A stretch of DNA of 64,000 nt from Bicyclus anynana (taxonomy: Eukaryota; Arthropoda; Insecta; Lepidoptera; Nymphalidae), in assembly GCF_947172395.1 (NCBI RefSeq), contig NC_069086.1:13052501-13116500 (forward strand). Direction: 5' to 3'. Positions within the stretch are counted from its first letter, which is position 1; each line of letters begins with the position of its first letter. Under the pieces are notes generated by a model. The model was not told the DNA's origin. It saw only the letters and a program-made list of their open reading frames with translations, and did no database searches. The position numbers and the translations under genes are program-made. Of this stretch, positions 10,701 to 21,886 are shown one piece after another.

Positions 10701-13700
10701 TACATAATAATATAGTTAGATTTATCCAGAACTGTTCTACTTTTAACCAATTTAAAATGAGGTTCACAGAACAGATGTTTTAGTGTAGTAATAACAATGA
10801 GGTCCATCCTGGCTAAATAGGACATGTAAATAAATACACCACTTGTTTAGTGCTGCCACATAATAAATTAGATTCAATATGTGTAGTTCAACAGTTTCAA
10901 CATAGAGGAAATACAACTACCATCTATACTAATATTATAAAGCTAAAGTGTTTGTTTGAACGCGCTAATCTCAGGAACTACTGGTCCGATTTGAAAAATT
11001 CTTTCAGCGTTAGTTAGCCCATTTATCGATAAAGGCTATAAGCTATATATTATCCCCGTATTCCTACGGGAACGGGAACCACGCGGGTGAAACCGCGCGG
11101 CGTCAGCTAGTATTTAATAATTGTATCAAAAAATAAAAATGTATGTACTTATCAGAAAATCGCAATTTTGTTTTCATTCTAGTGCTTGATTGCAATCTCA
11201 ATTCAGGGTTATTACAGTTAAATCCAAGATTATTATTTAAGATATGTATTTAAAAAAAACAATAAACTATTTTTTTTTAACTATAATTTAACTCTAAATC
11301 GCTTGTAAGTTTGCATAGATAAGGTTGTAGCTAGTCACCGCCGAAGCAAAGTATATTATTGAAAATAATCCATAAAAATTTGACTTAAAACTGACAAAAT
11401 AGGGGCCATGGGCATGACCACGCATGGCAGGACAAGTAACGTTGCCACAGTCGTCACTGCCACCTTTCCTCGCTACTTCCCATGCCACTTATCGATATGT
11501 AATAGCAGGCCTGCTTCAGACAGCGCATTTCAAAATACCAATCTTTTAATGATCATTGATATAGTTAGAGAAACACGGTCAATATCTCTTGGCGCGGAAA
11601 TTACAGATATCGCGTCCTGAATTTCACTTATCCATGCTACCGTTAGCGACGTGTATGATTTACAGTTACTTTTGGACTTTCAAATACTGTCTGCTAGAGA
11701 TAAAACTATGATATATGGCGATGATTATATGATGTTTAAAGGTGGAATTCATAGACGTTGTAGGGGCACGCCCAGGAGATCATTCAGCCGCTATGTGTCG
11801 AATATTACCTCTATTTGTTTGAGAATTTGACACTCAGCGGGTGAATGATCCCGGGGTTGCCCCTATGAATCTATGAATTTCATTGTAAATAAGGATCTGA
11901 TTAATTAATTGGCTTAATAAAAGCATGTTTCTTGGAGAAAAATATTTTTTTTTATCACTCGCAAAAGTAGGGCAAAATGTTCGCCGGTGTACCAAAGCGG
12001 CAAAGTAACATTTAAAGCGTATAATTTTTTTCTGTTGTTAGTTTTCTTGTTTGTTAAGACAGACAGAAAACTAACAACAAACCAATCATAAGTCTTCAAA
12101 AAATATCGTGAAACTCAGGCTGTATGGTCAACGATCTTAGCTTGTCCCCGTTGTAGACAAATTAAAAATGTCGTAAAAAGTTGTAGCAAACTTTTTTTTA
12201 TAAAGTAATGATTTCATTATTAAAGTAGAATTGCCAATATTTTTTTAACGGTCAATTATTTTCACGTTTTTGTAACATCCACGACTGTAATTCATCGTGT
12301 GTTGGCCACTGCGTACATGACTTGTATAGTATGCCGCGTGGGTACTGCCGTTTGCTTTTCAGAAACGTGAGAATAATTGACCGTTAATGGCGACCGACCA
12401 GTAAACTGCCGGGTGGTTAGGGGGAGGTTTAGACCGGTGATGGCCATTCCCCTTTGTACCTATTCCAAGAAATCCCGTTTACATCTTAGACTGCATCGTC
12501 ACTTAACATCAGTTGAGATAGCAGTCAAGGGTGAACTTGTCATGTAAAATATAAAATATAAATGAAAGGTCAGGTTTTATTTAATTTTTAATCGATTTAA
12601 TTTTTTTTGTTGGGAACCTTTACAACCGAATGCATAACAGCCGACTAAACAGATTTCATCACAGTATACACAAACACAAGGTTTCATCAAAAACGCATAG
12701 ATATCGAACTACATTCATTTCTATTTATAGATGAACGGTGTTTTGAGCCTAAATAACATTGCTTTTCTTTATAAGTTCCCATTTATGTAGTAATATACTA
12801 TTTTAAACCGTATGTGCGTAATTTAATTTTTATGAAACGTATTAAATTACGATACGCAGTACGTTCCCGTATCTATTCTAATATTATGAAGCTGAAGAGT
12901 TTGTTTGTTTGTTTGATTGAACGCGCTAATTTCAGGAACTACTGGTCCGATTTGAAAAATTCTTTCAGTGTTAGATAGCCCATTTATCGAGGAAGGCTAT
13001 AGGCTATATATTATCCCCGTATTCCTACGGGAACGGGAACCACGCGGGTGAAACCGCGCGGCATCAGCTACCTTTAATAAGTACAATTGTGCCAAATGGC
13101 CTTCAATTACTTTTAATCATATATTTTAGTTATAGTTATCTAATCTTATGCAATATTAACTAGTAAGTATTATTTTATGACCTTTTGCTAGTCGCAACTA
13201 TATCTACTGTTAAATAAAAACTTTCCGTTACGGTCCTTGATGATTGTAAGATTCGTATAATGCATAGATATTAAATATTCGTAAATTCACCTAACCGTTG
13301 ATTGGTAAGACCATGAACTTTGTTGTATCTAAATCCGTTGGAAAAACACCAAGGGCCTTAGCTATGTGGCACGTCGATTCTCTTTCTACAAACGATAACG
13401 CTTTGAAAACTAACAAAATGTATCGGAATGATAGATACGATCTACAACCTGATCACGTGACCTCTTGATAGTGAATGTCCATAGCCATACCTATTTTAAT
13501 TTTCGATGCGTTAGCGTTAGTAGAAAGAGAATCGACGTACCACATGGCAGGCCCAGGGCAGGTATAATACCATTTTATACGAGTAGGTCTCCTTTATCCC
13601 TCGGGTCTATTAAAACCGCTACCAGTCGTGCCTGCTACGAGATATCTCAATACCTTTTTATACGAGTAGATCTCCTTTATCCCCAGGGTCTATAAAAACC

Positions 13701-16700
13701 GCTACCAGTCGTGCCCGCTACGAGGTATATCAATACCTTTTTATACGAGTAGATCGTAGATGACGCTTTCTAGGGTGTAGGAGGAAAATTTGTTTGTTTG
13801 TTTGTAATGAATAGGCTCAAAAACTACTGGACCGATTTTAAAAATTTCACCATTCGAAAGCTACATTATCCACAAGTAACATAGACTAAATTTTATTTAG
13901 GAAAAAAATATGGTTCCGTAGGATATTTGGGTTTTTTGGACACAAGGTGTAAAAAATCAACCAGAAAAGTTATTTATTTTGCGTACGCGGCCTAAACTAT
14001 AAAAGATAGTAAACTATAAAAGGGGTAGGTGTAGGGTAGGGAAAGGTAGGGTAGGGGTAGGGTAGAGGTAGAGGTAGTTCAAAGTTAACATCGAGTTTCA
14101 CGTGGACGAAGTCGCGGGCGTCCGCTAGTATTAAAATAACACTCTACCATCTCAAGCGTATTCTAAGTAGAATCCTTCCTGTAAGCAGGCCTGGCTCTAG
14201 TAGGCCGTTAAAATGGGTTGATTATGCAAAAATACGAGATGTTAAACTAACTGGTTTCTTCTAGGGCTCTACGTTACGAAGAGCTGGCGCTAAATCCAAA
14301 CAGCACCACCTACGCGATGCTGAAGTTCTTAGGCCTGGGTATAACGCCGTCGATCGACGAGTTTCTACACTCGCACACCAACGTCGAAGTTGCCGGCGTC
14401 AGTTCCACGTTCAGGGTGTCCCGCGATGTGCCTTTCAGATGGAAGAATGTTCTAGATTTTAACTACGTTGATGAGATACAGGTGAGTTCCTTCAGTTATC
14501 CATACTTCAGCCCAGTCAATTAAGCAAAATAAAGAATGAGAGATAATGACCTTTTTTTTTACCTTTTTTGAATTGACAGTAAGCGATGATCCCTATGGCA
14601 GAACGTGCTTGCCTAGAAGATGCCTATTCACTCTTGACATGAATATACCCATGTTGTAGGTACAGAGCCGTGATAGCCCAGTGGATATGACCTCTGCCTC
14701 CGTTTCCGGAGGGTGTGGGTTCGAATCCGGTCCGGGGCATGCACCTCCAACTTTTCAGTTGTGTGCATTTTAAGAAATTAAATATCACGTGTCTCAATCG
14801 GTGAAGGAAAACATCGTGAGGAAACCTGCATACCAGAGAATTATCTTAATTCTCTGCGTGTGTGAAGTCTGCCAATTCGCATTGGGCCAGCGTGGTGGAC
14901 TATTGACCTAACCCCTCTCATTCTGAGAGGAGACTCGAGCTCAGCAGTGAGTGGGTTGATGACGAAGGTGGTAGGGAAAACGGAAAATGGAAGGGCATTC
15001 TATAACTTCGCTGTGCGGATCAGGTACGAAGATTCGAAATGCTTCGTACGCGTCCAAGGGATATCAACTACCTATGGATGCAGACCTCTATGATACCTGG
15101 TTGTAACTATTCTAAACCTTCATGATGTTTAAGCCTCAAAAGCTGAACGGTAAAGCGGTCGGGCTCATCACCGAGAGGTGGTTCGATCCCTGCCCCGAGT
15201 CAATTGTCGTACAACTAATACAGTCTTTCTCGACTAATTGAAGGATAATGGAAATAATGGTCATATTTTAAAGATAATTATGGCAAATATACTTTTTTTT
15301 AAATAAACATTTTTTCGGCGAATCTCTGTGTCTATAGCTCCAATGATTAGGTATAGCATAAAATTTGTAACAAATAATTTTTTTTTAAATATCCATAATT
15401 TCCAGCATTTATAATATAGAAGGAAGAGTGTTATTTGTTTGTTACCCTTTCTATTATCATTGTTTCTTACTATATTTTTGGCTAAAGTATATTTTACCCC
15501 CTGATACGGTAAACATTTTTTTGCTTTTTTTTTTATTAAACCCGTCAAAAATATAGACTGGTTTTATAAATCTAGCCTTCTATGGCTGGAATGTACGAAG
15601 TGTTTCATTTTTACGTTGAGATAGATTGCTCACAGCAAGGTCAGCCGATCAAGTGAACTCGACTTTCGAAGGGTACTCGATTCTGTTGTCTTAGTATCTA
15701 GATCAGCCAGATCATAATCTAAGCTTCGTGGAGTAAGAGGTTTTTATTTGTCGTAGTTTTTATGATACATTTTTATATTAATAGGTTTACGTACGTGTCC
15801 GAAACGTGTTTTTGTATAATTGTTTTAACATGTAGCACCAATGATGTTAGAAGAAAAAAAGGGTAGATAGGTTATACGCGGACCGCAAGTGGCACGTTAA
15901 AACTATGCTAATTAGCAAACCTGAGCTCAATCACCGAACCGTCATCGCGCCGTTGACAACGCCGCTAAAATAAGTTTTGTGTTACACTTGTAAACATCGA
16001 ATGTGGCTTATGTAACCTATCTACCTCTTTTTCTTCTAACATCATTGTGTAGCAATGTTTGCAAAGACACATTTCGTTGAAATTACCGAGCGAGTATTAG
16101 AGGAGCGATCGATTGCTAAATCGAAAAATCACAGCCACTGATGTAGTGGCTCAGTTTTTGAATTATAACACAATACATAGTCACCCTGCAGTCCATTGTC
16201 TCATATTATGTACAACATCATGATCAAAGAAGTTACGCAAGTCGATATACCACAGTCCAAACGAACGTCAAGAAATGTTCTTCTAAGATATGACCTTCAA
16301 ATACAGGGAAAATTACATAAAAGCTTGTAAAATTTGCCTTTCGCGGCGTTTCCATTCAGGCCCATTCACTTAAAAGGCCGCTACTATTTACAATGAAAGT
16401 AGAAAGTACACAGCTTTTCTTTTGTTAAGGACTTCAACGGAAAATCATTGAACTGATCTGTTTGAAGCTTTATGAGTAGAATACTACTTGAGTTGAGTGA
16501 GTATTCTGGTTTTGAAGTTTAAGCAATGTTTGTGGCGAAGCTTTGCTTAATAAACCTCAGTATCGGAATGAATATTATAATCCTCAGGAGTAATAGTGGT
16601 GGTTTTATGCTATCCTGTAAATTTGTTGTGTTATGATCTTTTATATACCTTATGCAACGTGAAAATTGCATGATGATGGGTTAATTAGTTTGGCATTTAA

Positions 16701-17243
16701 GGATTCTTTATGTATTTAATTAGCTACATGTTTATTCTATGGACACCGAAATTAATATACAATGTCGTGGTAAATTTTAATCTATACATATAATAAAACT
16801 GGTCGAATCCCATACATTTATTCGCAATTTGAGATTTTACTTATACCTTAAACTTATAATACGAATTCTGTACATTGAAGAAATTTTGAAAATTTTTGTT
16901 GAGGGGCATTATATAATCGATACTGAAGCTAAAAATATTTATTTTTTCGATTTTTTGTCCGTCTGTCACCCATCCTGGGAGACGGGTGAAGGCCTCCTCC
17001 AAGGTCCAATTGTCCCTCTCCATTGCTATTTGGTACCAATATGGGCCAGCTGGTTTTTTAATTTTATCTTCCCACATTGTCAATGGTCTTTCTCTTAAAA
17101 TATTCCTTAAAAAAAGTCTTTATTATTTCCAGATGACATGCAAAGAGGCCATGTCTCTGTGGGGATACCGCAACGCACACAACGCCACCCACATGACCAG
17201 CAAAGACTACAATCCGCTCGACCAGTACTACCTTACGCAGTGA
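7753..17243 (+). CDS. Carbohydrate sulfotransferase, Golgi type II (complete, 4 exons)
   Basis: Exons 7753-8477, 10082-10261, 14265-14481 and 17133-17243 join cleanly (phases 2, 2, 0) to give 410 aa. A hydrophobic signal anchor lies at residues 7-23 after MLRR, as in type II Golgi enzymes. The 5'-phosphosulfate loop is STWRSGTTFLGEVLN (residues 117-131, with the RSGTT core) and the 3'-phosphate motif is VILLIRDPRGVMQSR (247-261). LRYEELALNP (about 304-313) and the SLWGYRN C-terminus are typical of the carbohydrate 6-O-sulfotransferase (CHST1/3/5) group. The enzyme transfers sulfate from PAPS to sugars of glycans or proteoglycans in the Golgi lumen; the acceptor sugar is unknown. Introns are filled with SINEs, Helitrons and small inverted-repeat elements. 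The last two exons are highly similar to the partial gene at 1-850, which shows a tandem duplication. Confidence 0.92.
9261..9420 (+). mobile_element. tRNA-headed SINE (type D)
   Basis: The head reads 'caatagcccaacagtaagag' and carries a B-box-like GGTTCGATCC, followed by a non-tRNA body ending 'gatgggaattttggtcatat'. Relatives lie at 15143-15275 and 46185-46325. Confidence 0.6.
10286..10376 (-). mobile_element. Helitron-like 3' end fragment
   Basis: It starts with the reverse of the CTAGT end ('actagccaacgcc') followed by 'ggggataaaatatagcctat', the family core. It is truncated at the junction with the following SINE. Confidence 0.55.
10378..10630 (+). mobile_element. tRNA-headed SINE (type B)
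   Basis: It begins in the tRNA-like head with GAGTTCGATACCC (B box) and continues through 'ggctggctggtgg', 'ttaccaccctaccggcaaag' and 'aagttagcccgcttccat' to 'gggctaacttgtaaa'. The 5' end is slightly truncated. Near-full copies are at 61239-61546 and 62973-63280. Confidence 0.75.
10918..11112 (+). mobile_element. Helitron-like non-autonomous element
   Basis: It begins TCTATACTAATATTATAAAG, runs through 'gaacgcgctaatctcaggaa' and 'ctactggtccgatttg', and ends in a GC-rich stretch before CTAGT. The TC start and CTAG end fit Helitron termini. Confidence 0.75.
11930..12475. repeat. Interspersed repeat, interrupted by a MITE
   Basis: 'gcaaaatgttcgccggtgta...aagtaacatttaaagc' (near 11971) and 'ctgccgggtggttag...ggccattcccctt' (near 12405) recur in the same order at 50885-51062. 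The two parts are farther apart here because other DNA, including the element at 12245-12387, lies between them. Confidence 0.55.
12245..12387. mobile_element. TTAA-flanked MITE
   Basis: Terminal inverted repeats of 23 bases with one mismatch (aacggtcaattattttcacg... and its reverse complement), each bounded by TTAA. Total length is 143 bases. The TTAA boundary recalls piggyBac-type target sites, but it is part of the palindromic end, so the superfamily is uncertain. Confidence 0.65.
12868..13071 (+). mobile_element. Helitron-like non-autonomous element
   Basis: Starts 'tctattctaatattatgaag', contains TTTGTTTG repeats and the core 'tactggtccgatttgaaaaa', and ends 'ccgcgcggcatcagcta'. It is close to the copies at 10918 and 36155. 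Confidence 0.75.
13361..13548. mobile_element. MITE with about 40-bp inverted ends
   Basis: The left end 'gctatgtggcacgtcgattc' continues in reverse complement at the right end ('gaatcgacgtaccacatggc'), with only a few mismatches over about 40 bases. The interior contains GATCACGTGACC. Single-arm relatives are at 28438-28560 and 35195-35245. Confidence 0.65.
13560..13757. repeat. Short tandem array, about 83-bp period, 2.3 copies
   Basis: 'ttttatacgagta' begins three successive units near 13572, 13654 and 13738. Each full unit contains 'aaccgctaccagtcgtgcc'. The array lies just after the MITE. Confidence 0.75.
13770..14131 (+). mobile_element. Helitron-like element with internal G-rich array
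   Basis: The head has 'ctcaaaaactactggaccga' and 'ccattcgaaagctacattat', the end 'gacgaagtcgcgggcgtccg' followed by CTAGT. The terminal GCGGGCGTCCGC can fold into a small hairpin just before CTAG, a Helitron 3' hallmark. A (GTAGG)n-type stretch lies at 14023-14075. Confidence 0.75.
14663..14965 (+). mobile_element. tRNA-headed SINE (type A)
   Basis: The head 'gatagcccagtggatatgac' is A-box-like and GGTTCGAATCC is the B box; the body continues 'catcgtgaggaaacctgcat' and 'cattgggccagcgtggtgga'. This is the most frequent SINE in the window. Confidence 0.85.
15143..15275 (+). mobile_element. SINE type D, diverged
   Basis: It shares 'ggctcatcaccgag...gtggttcgatcc' and 'aatacagtctttc...gactaattg' with 9261-9420. 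Confidence 0.5.
15839..16047. mobile_element. hAT-like MITE with near-perfect target duplication
   Basis: Ends CAATGATGTTAGAAG... are inverted over about 36 bases with few mismatches. The flanks TGTAGCAC (15831-15838) and TGTAGCAA (16048-16055) match at 7 of 8 bases, the 8-bp duplication expected for hAT. Length is 209 bases. Confidence 0.75.
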
Positions 17244-17399
17244 TATCATTTCGCCGAACAATTTCGCCTAATCACGTCTCGAACAATTAGTTTTCATGGA
17301 GCTCATGTATGGAGGTTATTTTTTAGGTGAGCATTTTATTTTATTATTACTGCAATCTATTGATTGACATTTTCTTAATTGGTAAAACCGACAAACACT

Positions 17400-17795
17400 T
17401 ACCGCCAAACAATTAAGCGTTCAGGTACGATGTCGTGTAGAAACCAAAGGGGGTGCGGATTTTCATCCTCCTAACAAGTTAGCCCGCGTCCATCTTAGAT
17501 TGCATCATCACTTACCATCACCGGGTGTGGGTTCGAATATGGTCCGGGGCATGCACCTGCAACTTGTCATTTATGAGTATTTTAAGAAATTAATTATCAC
17601 GTGTCTCAAACGCTGAAGGGAAACATCGTGAGGAAACCTGCATACCAGAGAATTTTCTTAATTCCCTGCGTGTGTGAAGTCTGCCAATCCGCATTGGGCC
17701 AGCGTGGTGGATTATTGGCCTGACCCCTCTCATTCTGAGAGGAAACTCGAGCTCAGCAGTGATCCGAATATGGGTTGATAATGATGATGATGATT
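17400..17795 (+). mobile_element. Chimera of two truncated SINEs (B then A)
   Basis: The 3' part of a type B SINE (17400-17520) runs straight into a type A SINE that is cut off just before its B box ('ccgggtgtgggttcgaatat'). The A part ends in TTGATAATGATGATGATG. It lies just after the sulfotransferase stop codon and may be in its 3' UTR. Confidence 0.7.
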
Positions 17796-20129
17796 TTAAT
17801 TAATTGCTTATGGCAAGTAAATCAGTCAAAAAGAAAAAATATTCAATTTTGATTTTTGGCTAGCACAGTTTTGTTAACAAATTGAAAAACATTTGTTTTT
17901 TCTTTCCAGGTTACAACTCCATTGTTTTCGTAATACCATAAGGTGATGGACAAAGTTTGAAACTTTGAGTTAGTGTAATAAGGATGAAACATTTTATAGA
18001 TTTGTTTTGATTTTTTATATTCTTTTATAATGTTTTTATTTAATCTAAGAAAAGTACAACGTGCGCTTTTAATTTTTGTATCTTTTTAAATTATTAATGT
18101 TGTTTTAAGTTGCAATATAACAGTGAACATAAAATACAAGATACAAGAAAATTTTCCGAAGTTGTGAAGATTTTTAGTTTTTTTTCTTACTATATGTTTT
18201 TTTGTAAAATATTTTAAAAGTTAGACACATCAATTTTGTCCATCTCCTTCAAGCTGATCAAAAAAAATCTACTAATTCATATAAAAAAATCAAAATCCAC
18301 ATACTCATTTAGAGCATTAAAATCGGGAAGAGAATAAAAAGGCTTCAAAAATATTAGTATTAGAAAGAAAATGCTCGTAAAATAATCGTAACTTTTACTA
18401 TTTCCAATGTAAGTACATGACATTGAATTGATATTTTTTATTACATATCGTATATTAAATAGTTGTATTACTTAAGTTGTTTTAGTCATTGTTTTGAGGT
18501 TGAATGTTAGCTGTAATCGTTAGTTTATTTTGTAAGACTGAAAATATCTTGTTTATAACATTTATAAAGATAGCGCGTCGCTATTTGACAAATGGCGTAA
18601 TATTAAGCATTAAACAAATGGAGGACAGAACAAATATGAGGCTTTTGTATGATCTGTTTAACTTGATATTATTTTTTAGTTGGGTACCAAGATATATCAG
18701 AAAACGACGTAGACAGAATATGAAATAGACGCTTGATAGGCGTACTGTTGTCCGTCTAAAGCGATTCGATTTTTATTGCAATTTCTCATCTTTACACACT
18801 ACACTGAATCATTTTTTTTTAACTAACTGATTAATTTATAATTTGCTACTAGTTAAAGCTGTAATTTAGTGCTCAAAATTTCATTTTTATATAAAGTATA
18901 TATTTTTTTAATACATAAAAGCATTACAGTATCACTGAATGACAGTTGTCAAACTTGATTTCTAGGCTGTCTCCTCTTCATGTGTAAAAAATCCTATTAT
19001 TTTATTATCTTATCAAACAGCACGGAGCACCAAATATCGAATCGCCTGTCTCGTTACTTTACACAATCCAAGCATAAGTTGTTCTCTTTTTAAGTTAATG
19101 CGACGGTTGTTATCTATGCGTCTATTACTTTATCTGTCTACGAACTGTCGTCCTGACGTCTCTGTGCTTAATGATTCTTTGTAAAGTTTTGCTGTTGCTA
19201 TCTAATGCCATCTCTCTCTAGTTCATGTAAATTTTGTGAAGACAAATGAAACGGGTATAATACCGCATTGCAGATAGACAATATAGAGGTTACGTGAACC
19301 TACACTTACGCACTGCAACGCGTTATCGAATTACACCTGTTTGAAACAAAATTAAAAATATTGCCTAACCAGAAATATAAAGAACCTGGTTTGGCGGCAA
19401 AACAGTGTTTTTAGCAGTCTGTGTTAGTAGTTAGAAAAAAAAGGAAAGTAGTTTTTTCGATTAGCATTAATGGAAAAAAATTACTTTCCATTTTTCCACA
19501 ATGCAGTGAGGTTTTTTTTATATTTCTGATCAGGCTATAAAAATATAGGCGTATATTAGCGTCTCTGAAATACTAAGTGTGCCATAGTTTTATATGGCTG
19601 CTAGTCTACTTTTTATTTGGCTTCCAAGGAAAAGTCGATATATGCAGAAAATGTTTACATTCGTTTTATTTGAATAAAAATACTTTATGTTTAAGAACCA
19701 ACTGTTTCAAAATGCACGTTTGAGTATGAGTTTCTAAACATGAAATATACATAGTCTTTTCAGAAAAACTTCATTATTGGTCAACTTTTAATTTTTGGCG
19801 GAAATGCGAAAGAATATAATATTATAATGGAAAATTCGCGTGCATTTTAGCTTAACTAATGACTCGAGAAAGCGTTTAAGATGACAACGTTTTGGTTCAA
19901 GTTTATTTATATTGCATTGTATACCAGTATTATACAAAATTATGAAAAAAAATATAAAATCTAAGAGGCAAATACGAGTGAAATATTTTCTGCATATTTT
20001 GAACCACTCAGTCTTATACTTAGATATTATAACGTGTATTCCTTTTTCATATCATTCGTATGCTTAAGATAAGATTTGTATGAGATTTGCACACGATCGT
20101 GGAGTGAAATGATACGTAATAAAATCTTT
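17796..20129. other. AT-rich downstream region, no gene recognised
   Basis: This follows the sulfotransferase gene and has fewer repeats than its surroundings, so it could hold a long 3' UTR. No long frame with a motif is present; the 74-codon frame at 18504 looks random. Confidence 0.4.
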
Positions 20130-20275
20130 TTAACAAAAAAATTCAACCGACTTCAAAATCATAAAAATAAACTAAAAAGCGAAAAATAACATCATATGTG
20201 CTACCTTCTGATCACTTTAAGGCGGTGCCAAACCAGTGACTTATTAATTAAAGCCGTTTCTAAAAGAACCACGGG
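20130..20275. repeat. Single arm of the fold-back element family
   Basis: 'attcaaccgacttcaaaatc', 'aaaaagcgaaaaataacatc' and 'gctaccttctgatcactt' match one arm of the fold-back units at 32660-32985 and 38324-38690. Confidence 0.65.
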
Positions 20276-21886
20276 AAAGTGGACCAGGACGCCATTTTTC
20301 TTGAATAATATTGAAAATTACTGATGCGACGCTTTGTGTATGTGACTCGAGAATGTATTCGTTTTTGAATTTTGTATTTGGATCGGCTACGACGTGTTCC
20401 GTGCGTTCTATCAGTTTAATCTGTAGTTTAAAACGAGGTAAATTGAATTGGCGATTGTATCGATTTAAGATAAGTACACTACGATAGCGTGCAAATTTCG
20501 TAAAATAATAAATGGTGTGGTAAATGATTGTTAAGAAACAGAGTGAGTGTTATATCATAATGTAAAAGATGGACCATTAGACAATAGAGGTTAGAAAATT
20601 GTTTGAACATTGAGGGACGTATTAATTCGTTTAGGATGACTTTTTAGCTAGTAGATACGTTCGATCAATTTTCACTTCTTCCATGTAATTGCGTTTTTAA
20701 TTAGTTTAGCTTAGGCGAGTACTTGTTAGTTCTAGCACTCACGGAATTGAAATATGTCGATGCTTCCAATATATAGACACTTTATTGTACATAACTATAG
20801 TTATTATATATCTATTTGCAATAATGACCCCTTTGCAATAGATGAAAGTGATCATTGTTACATGAATTTTAATATGCGATGGGGTCATAACATATGTATG
20901 TACTCATATATGTGACATAATACGTATTTTTCGCTTCTGGCACACGAGAATTGAGGCTTATGTGATATTGACCATAATGGCAAAGCAAAGGAGAATGTCC
21001 AAACTTATGATGATAACTATTGTAACAAATCTTGATCAGAAGTTACCTTTACAAGTGAAATATGTTGTTTATATATTTCTAACCTCAAAGTATAGACGAA
21101 ATCGTGGAATTGAGCATTTTTTTAAATTCTTACTTCTTATTGTGTTGTGTTTATCACTCTTGCAAAATTTTCACAAGTCTTTGGACAGGCTCCTTTGGTG
21201 CTAAAACACCAAAATTTAAAAACGTAACTTTATTGGTGCTTCATCGCCGAGGCAACAAACGCGTATGGAGTGTAAGAATGTTATTAAAATGATCAGATAC
21301 TTTTAAGTTACCTCCTTGACAGTTAGTAAGGATTATAGAGAATCTATAAGAGCTGGTACCTACTAGTATTTTTTAACTATTTTTTTTTTCTTGGGTTTTT
21401 AAGAAATATTGCTAATCCCCGTGAAAAACTGCATCTTTGGGAGGTGCAACATGCTTTGACAATGTTATTGTGTTGTTTCCTATATACCTGAGGATCTATC
21501 TATCTAGATGACATTGTCGAACCGAAAATTTCCCGTATTTACGTCTGTTTCCATTAAAATTATTACAAATATGAGATTTTAATTTCAGTGTATAAGTTAT
21601 ATTACTAAATATTTCTGCTCAATATTATCGATTCTCTAACAGGGTACGAGTTTGTTGCCTCCCATAATGCATAAAGTAACCATTTGTAAAGATTCCTAAT
21701 AGTGTAAATGCGTATTCGCGTAGATTTAAATCGATTCCACATATATACAAGGAGAATAACGTTTATGGGTAAATGTAATCTCCGTCCATTGATAAAGTTA
21801 CTAACTGTGACAAATAAACGTGTTTAAAATAGCTGGTTATATTACACAGTTCCTTCTATACACACACATGTTTGCGTATAACGAGA
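20276..21886. other. AT-rich intergenic, no gene recognised
   Basis: Open frames of 62-80 codons at 20962-21292 overlap each other and lack motifs. AATAAA occurs near 21813 but cannot be tied to a gene. Confidence 0.4.
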
